Shown here: positions 4,933 through 6,302 of the stretch, one piece after another
Position numbering within the stretch: the first letter of the stretch is position 1
Layout of the letters: every line of letters starts with the position of its first letter
Assembly (NCBI GenBank): GCA_900550965.1
Contig: URUC01000101.1
Location: 1-6,302, forward strand
DNA: 6,302 nt
Reading direction: 5' to 3'
Origin: an uncultured Collinsella sp.
Lineage (GTDB): Bacteria; Actinomycetota; Coriobacteriia; Coriobacteriales; Coriobacteriaceae
The notes under the pieces: generated by a model
What the model was told of the DNA's origin: nothing
The model's input: only the letters and a program-made list of their open reading frames with translations
Databases searched by the model: none
Position numbers and translations under genes: made by a program

Positions 4933-6302
4933 TTACTGCTGGATACGACGGAATGCTTCTTCCACGGCTTCGGCGGGCGGGTTGTCGAGGTGTACGACGT
5001 GACCAATCTCGTCGAGGACCACGAAGCGCAGCTCATTGCCGCGGGCCTTCTTGTCGCGATGCATCAATGCGAGCACGTCGTCGAACGAGCCGCCATTCCA
5101 CGACGTCGGCAGACCCATCGAAGCAAGCAACGAGCGGTGATAGTCAACCAGATCCTGATCGATGTAACCGATCAGATGGGCCAGCTCGGCGGCATACACC
5201 ATACCGACGGCCACCGCATTGCCATGCCTCCAGCGGAAATGCTCGAGCTTTTCGATGGCATGGCCCATCGTGTGCCCGTAGTTGAGGAATTCACGCAGAC
5301 CCTTCTCCTTCAAATCGGAGGAGACGTGGTAGGCCTTGACCTTTACCGTGCGCTCAATGAGCTCGGCAACCACGTCTTCGAGCGGCGAGCCGAGGAATGT
5401 AGAGCCGTCGAAAGCGCGCAGTTCAGCTGCGTGGTCTTCGAGGATATGCAGGATTTCGGGGTCGCGGATGAAACCGGATTTGGCGACTTCGCCGAGACCC
5501 TCGATGAAGATGTCATTGGGCAGCGTAGCCAGCGTCTTGGTGTCGGCCAGCACACCGGCAGGCGTGTAGAACGAGCCGACGAGGTTCTTGCCCTGCGGGG
5601 TGTTGATGCCGGTTTTGCCACCGGTGGAGGACCATGGCCAGCAGCGAGGTCGGGCAGTTTACATAGCGCACGCCGCGCATCCACGTGGCAGCCACGAAAC
5701 CGGCCAAATCGGTTGCGGCACCGCCGCCAAGCCCCACCACGGCATCGGATCGGGTGAAACCTTCGTTGCCAAGGCGTTCCCAAATGCCGTTGGCCACGGT
5801 AATGGTCTTGCCGGGTTCGGCATCCGGAATCACGATGTCGGAAACCTCATAGCCGCCCTGACGCAACAGGGCGCGGGCACGATCGGAGTGTCGCTGCACC
5901 GGCTGAGTGTGGATAAGCGCGATTTTGGCGGGTTTGGGTCCCAGCACGTCGACCAGATGGTTCATGGCACCTTCGCCAATGACCACATCATACGGCTCAA
6001 TTGCCGCTCCGGTAACATGCACTGCTCGCTCAGATACCATATCAATCACTTTCTTCGCTGCGCCCTGAGGCGTAAGCCCCCGGGTATGGACATGAACGTT
6101 GGCGACCTCGCGGAATACTGGGTCACGCTGCTTGAACAGTTTTTTCCAACGGGAGTTGGCGTTGCCATTGAGCATGGGCCGGCCTCCCCCACGGTTCGCG
6201 CGTTCCATGGCTTCCGCCGGATCGGCATCAAGGTAGACCACACGACCGCCATGGTCGATGTAGGAGGCGAGGGCATGCTGGGTGGATGGCGTCATGGGAG
6301 CG
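4933..6302 (-). pseudogene. aroKB: Shikimate kinase/3-dehydroquinate synthase fusion, 5'-partial and frameshifted
   Basis: AroK phosphorylates shikimate; AroB cyclises DAHP to 3-dehydroquinate using NAD and zinc. The window opens inside AroK, and its C-terminal part runs to about 6035. The lid [10 protein letters not shown] (6193-6164) and W followed by QRDPVF (near 6148-6114) are visible. AroB starts without a break: the NAD-binding [13 protein letters not shown] and [19 protein letters not shown] end at 5630. Five bases are then missing between 5629 and 5630, so the conserved VDASTGGKTG reads as V plus out-of-frame sequence. The correct frame resumes as [15 protein letters not shown] and runs to the TAA at 4933-4935. 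It keeps the zinc ligands Glu (5488-5490, GLGEVAKSG), His (5272-5274, NYGHTMGHA) and His (5224-5226, WRHGNAVAVG). The Asp lost with the deletion is a substrate-site residue in characterised AroB enzymes. The fused architecture is known in Bifidobacterium. The gene is either a real mutant needing exogenous aromatic compounds or a sequencing error; the otherwise intact sequence favours a recent or artefactual change. Confidence 0.9.
5629..5630 (-). other. Site of 5-nt deletion causing the aroB frameshift
   Basis: The minus strand reads ATGGTC-CTCCACCGG. The family consensus (MVDASTGG) needs about five more bases between GTC and CTCC, for instance GACGC, restoring GTC GAC GCC TCC ACC GGT. Both flanking frames are conserved right up to this point, so the site is fixed to within one base. 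The lost bases encode the Asp-Ala of the motif. Confidence 0.85.

Noticed and set aside
4038..5285. Long open frame (415 codons) on the plus strand across the M20, aroQ and aroB genes
   Set aside because: It crosses three real minus-strand genes and the hairpin repeat, has no ribosome binding site, and its product is unlike any known protein.
5615..5645. Programmed ribosomal frameshift in aroKB
   Set aside because: There is no slippery heptamer or downstream pseudoknot. Conserved residues are missing at the site, which means bases were deleted rather than the frame recoded.

Overview
The window holds housekeeping genes, all read right to left on the minus strand. In transcription order they are: a shikimate kinase/3-dehydroquinate synthase fusion (aroKB, 5' end outside the window, broken by a frameshift), type II 3-dehydroquinate dehydratase (aroQ), an M20-family metallodipeptidase lacking its usual N-terminus, CTP synthase (pyrG) and a XerC/XerD-type tyrosine recombinase. 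I see no RNA gene, CRISPR array, insertion sequence or novel defence or biosynthetic system.

Organism: the whole window is GC-rich and looks actinobacterial, but its two parts point to different lineages. The right part (about 2540-6302) looks like Bifidobacterium, close to B. longum. The reasons are the aroK-aroB fusion, the actinobacterial AroQ motif NGPNLGRLG, and a PyrG N-terminus (MVRRTHGNSQEHVTK..., then RGIHVLQQKLDPYINV) that matches my memory of bifidobacterial PyrG. The left part (1 to about 2460) holds the rest of PyrG and the recombinase. From GYESDLDLGHYERF onward PyrG no longer resembles the bifidobacterial protein as I recall it (GAETDLDIGHYERF..., SQKANVTTGQ). It looks more like another gut lineage, plausibly Coriobacteriia such as Collinsella. 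The switch falls in one of the most conserved stretches of the gene. The simplest reading is a contig joining two genomes inside pyrG, in frame by virtue of homology, although true recombination cannot be excluded from sequence alone.

Layout: 1-47 is an edge segment with an AT-rich 12-bp palindrome. xerD (48-989) follows pyrG (992-2689) after only 2 nt, so the two are probably translationally coupled. Positions 2690-2834 form the pyrG leader with a possible promoter. The M20 peptidase lies at 2835-4214, and upstream of it is a perfect 9-bp inverted repeat in the short gap to aroQ (4323-4769). Positions 4770-4932 hold a hairpin-rich intergenic repeat. The aroKB remainder runs from 4933 to the right edge.

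Function: AroB makes 3-dehydroquinate, AroQ dehydrates it to 3-dehydroshikimate, and AroK phosphorylates shikimate, so this is part of a chorismate operon. As written, AroB is inactivated by a 5-nt loss at about 5629/5630 that removes the conserved Asp-Ala before the STGGKTG loop. The M20 protein keeps all its metal ligands but has no start codon where its family normally begins. The frameshift, the missing start and the hybrid PyrG together suggest that assembly quality should be checked before any biological reading.
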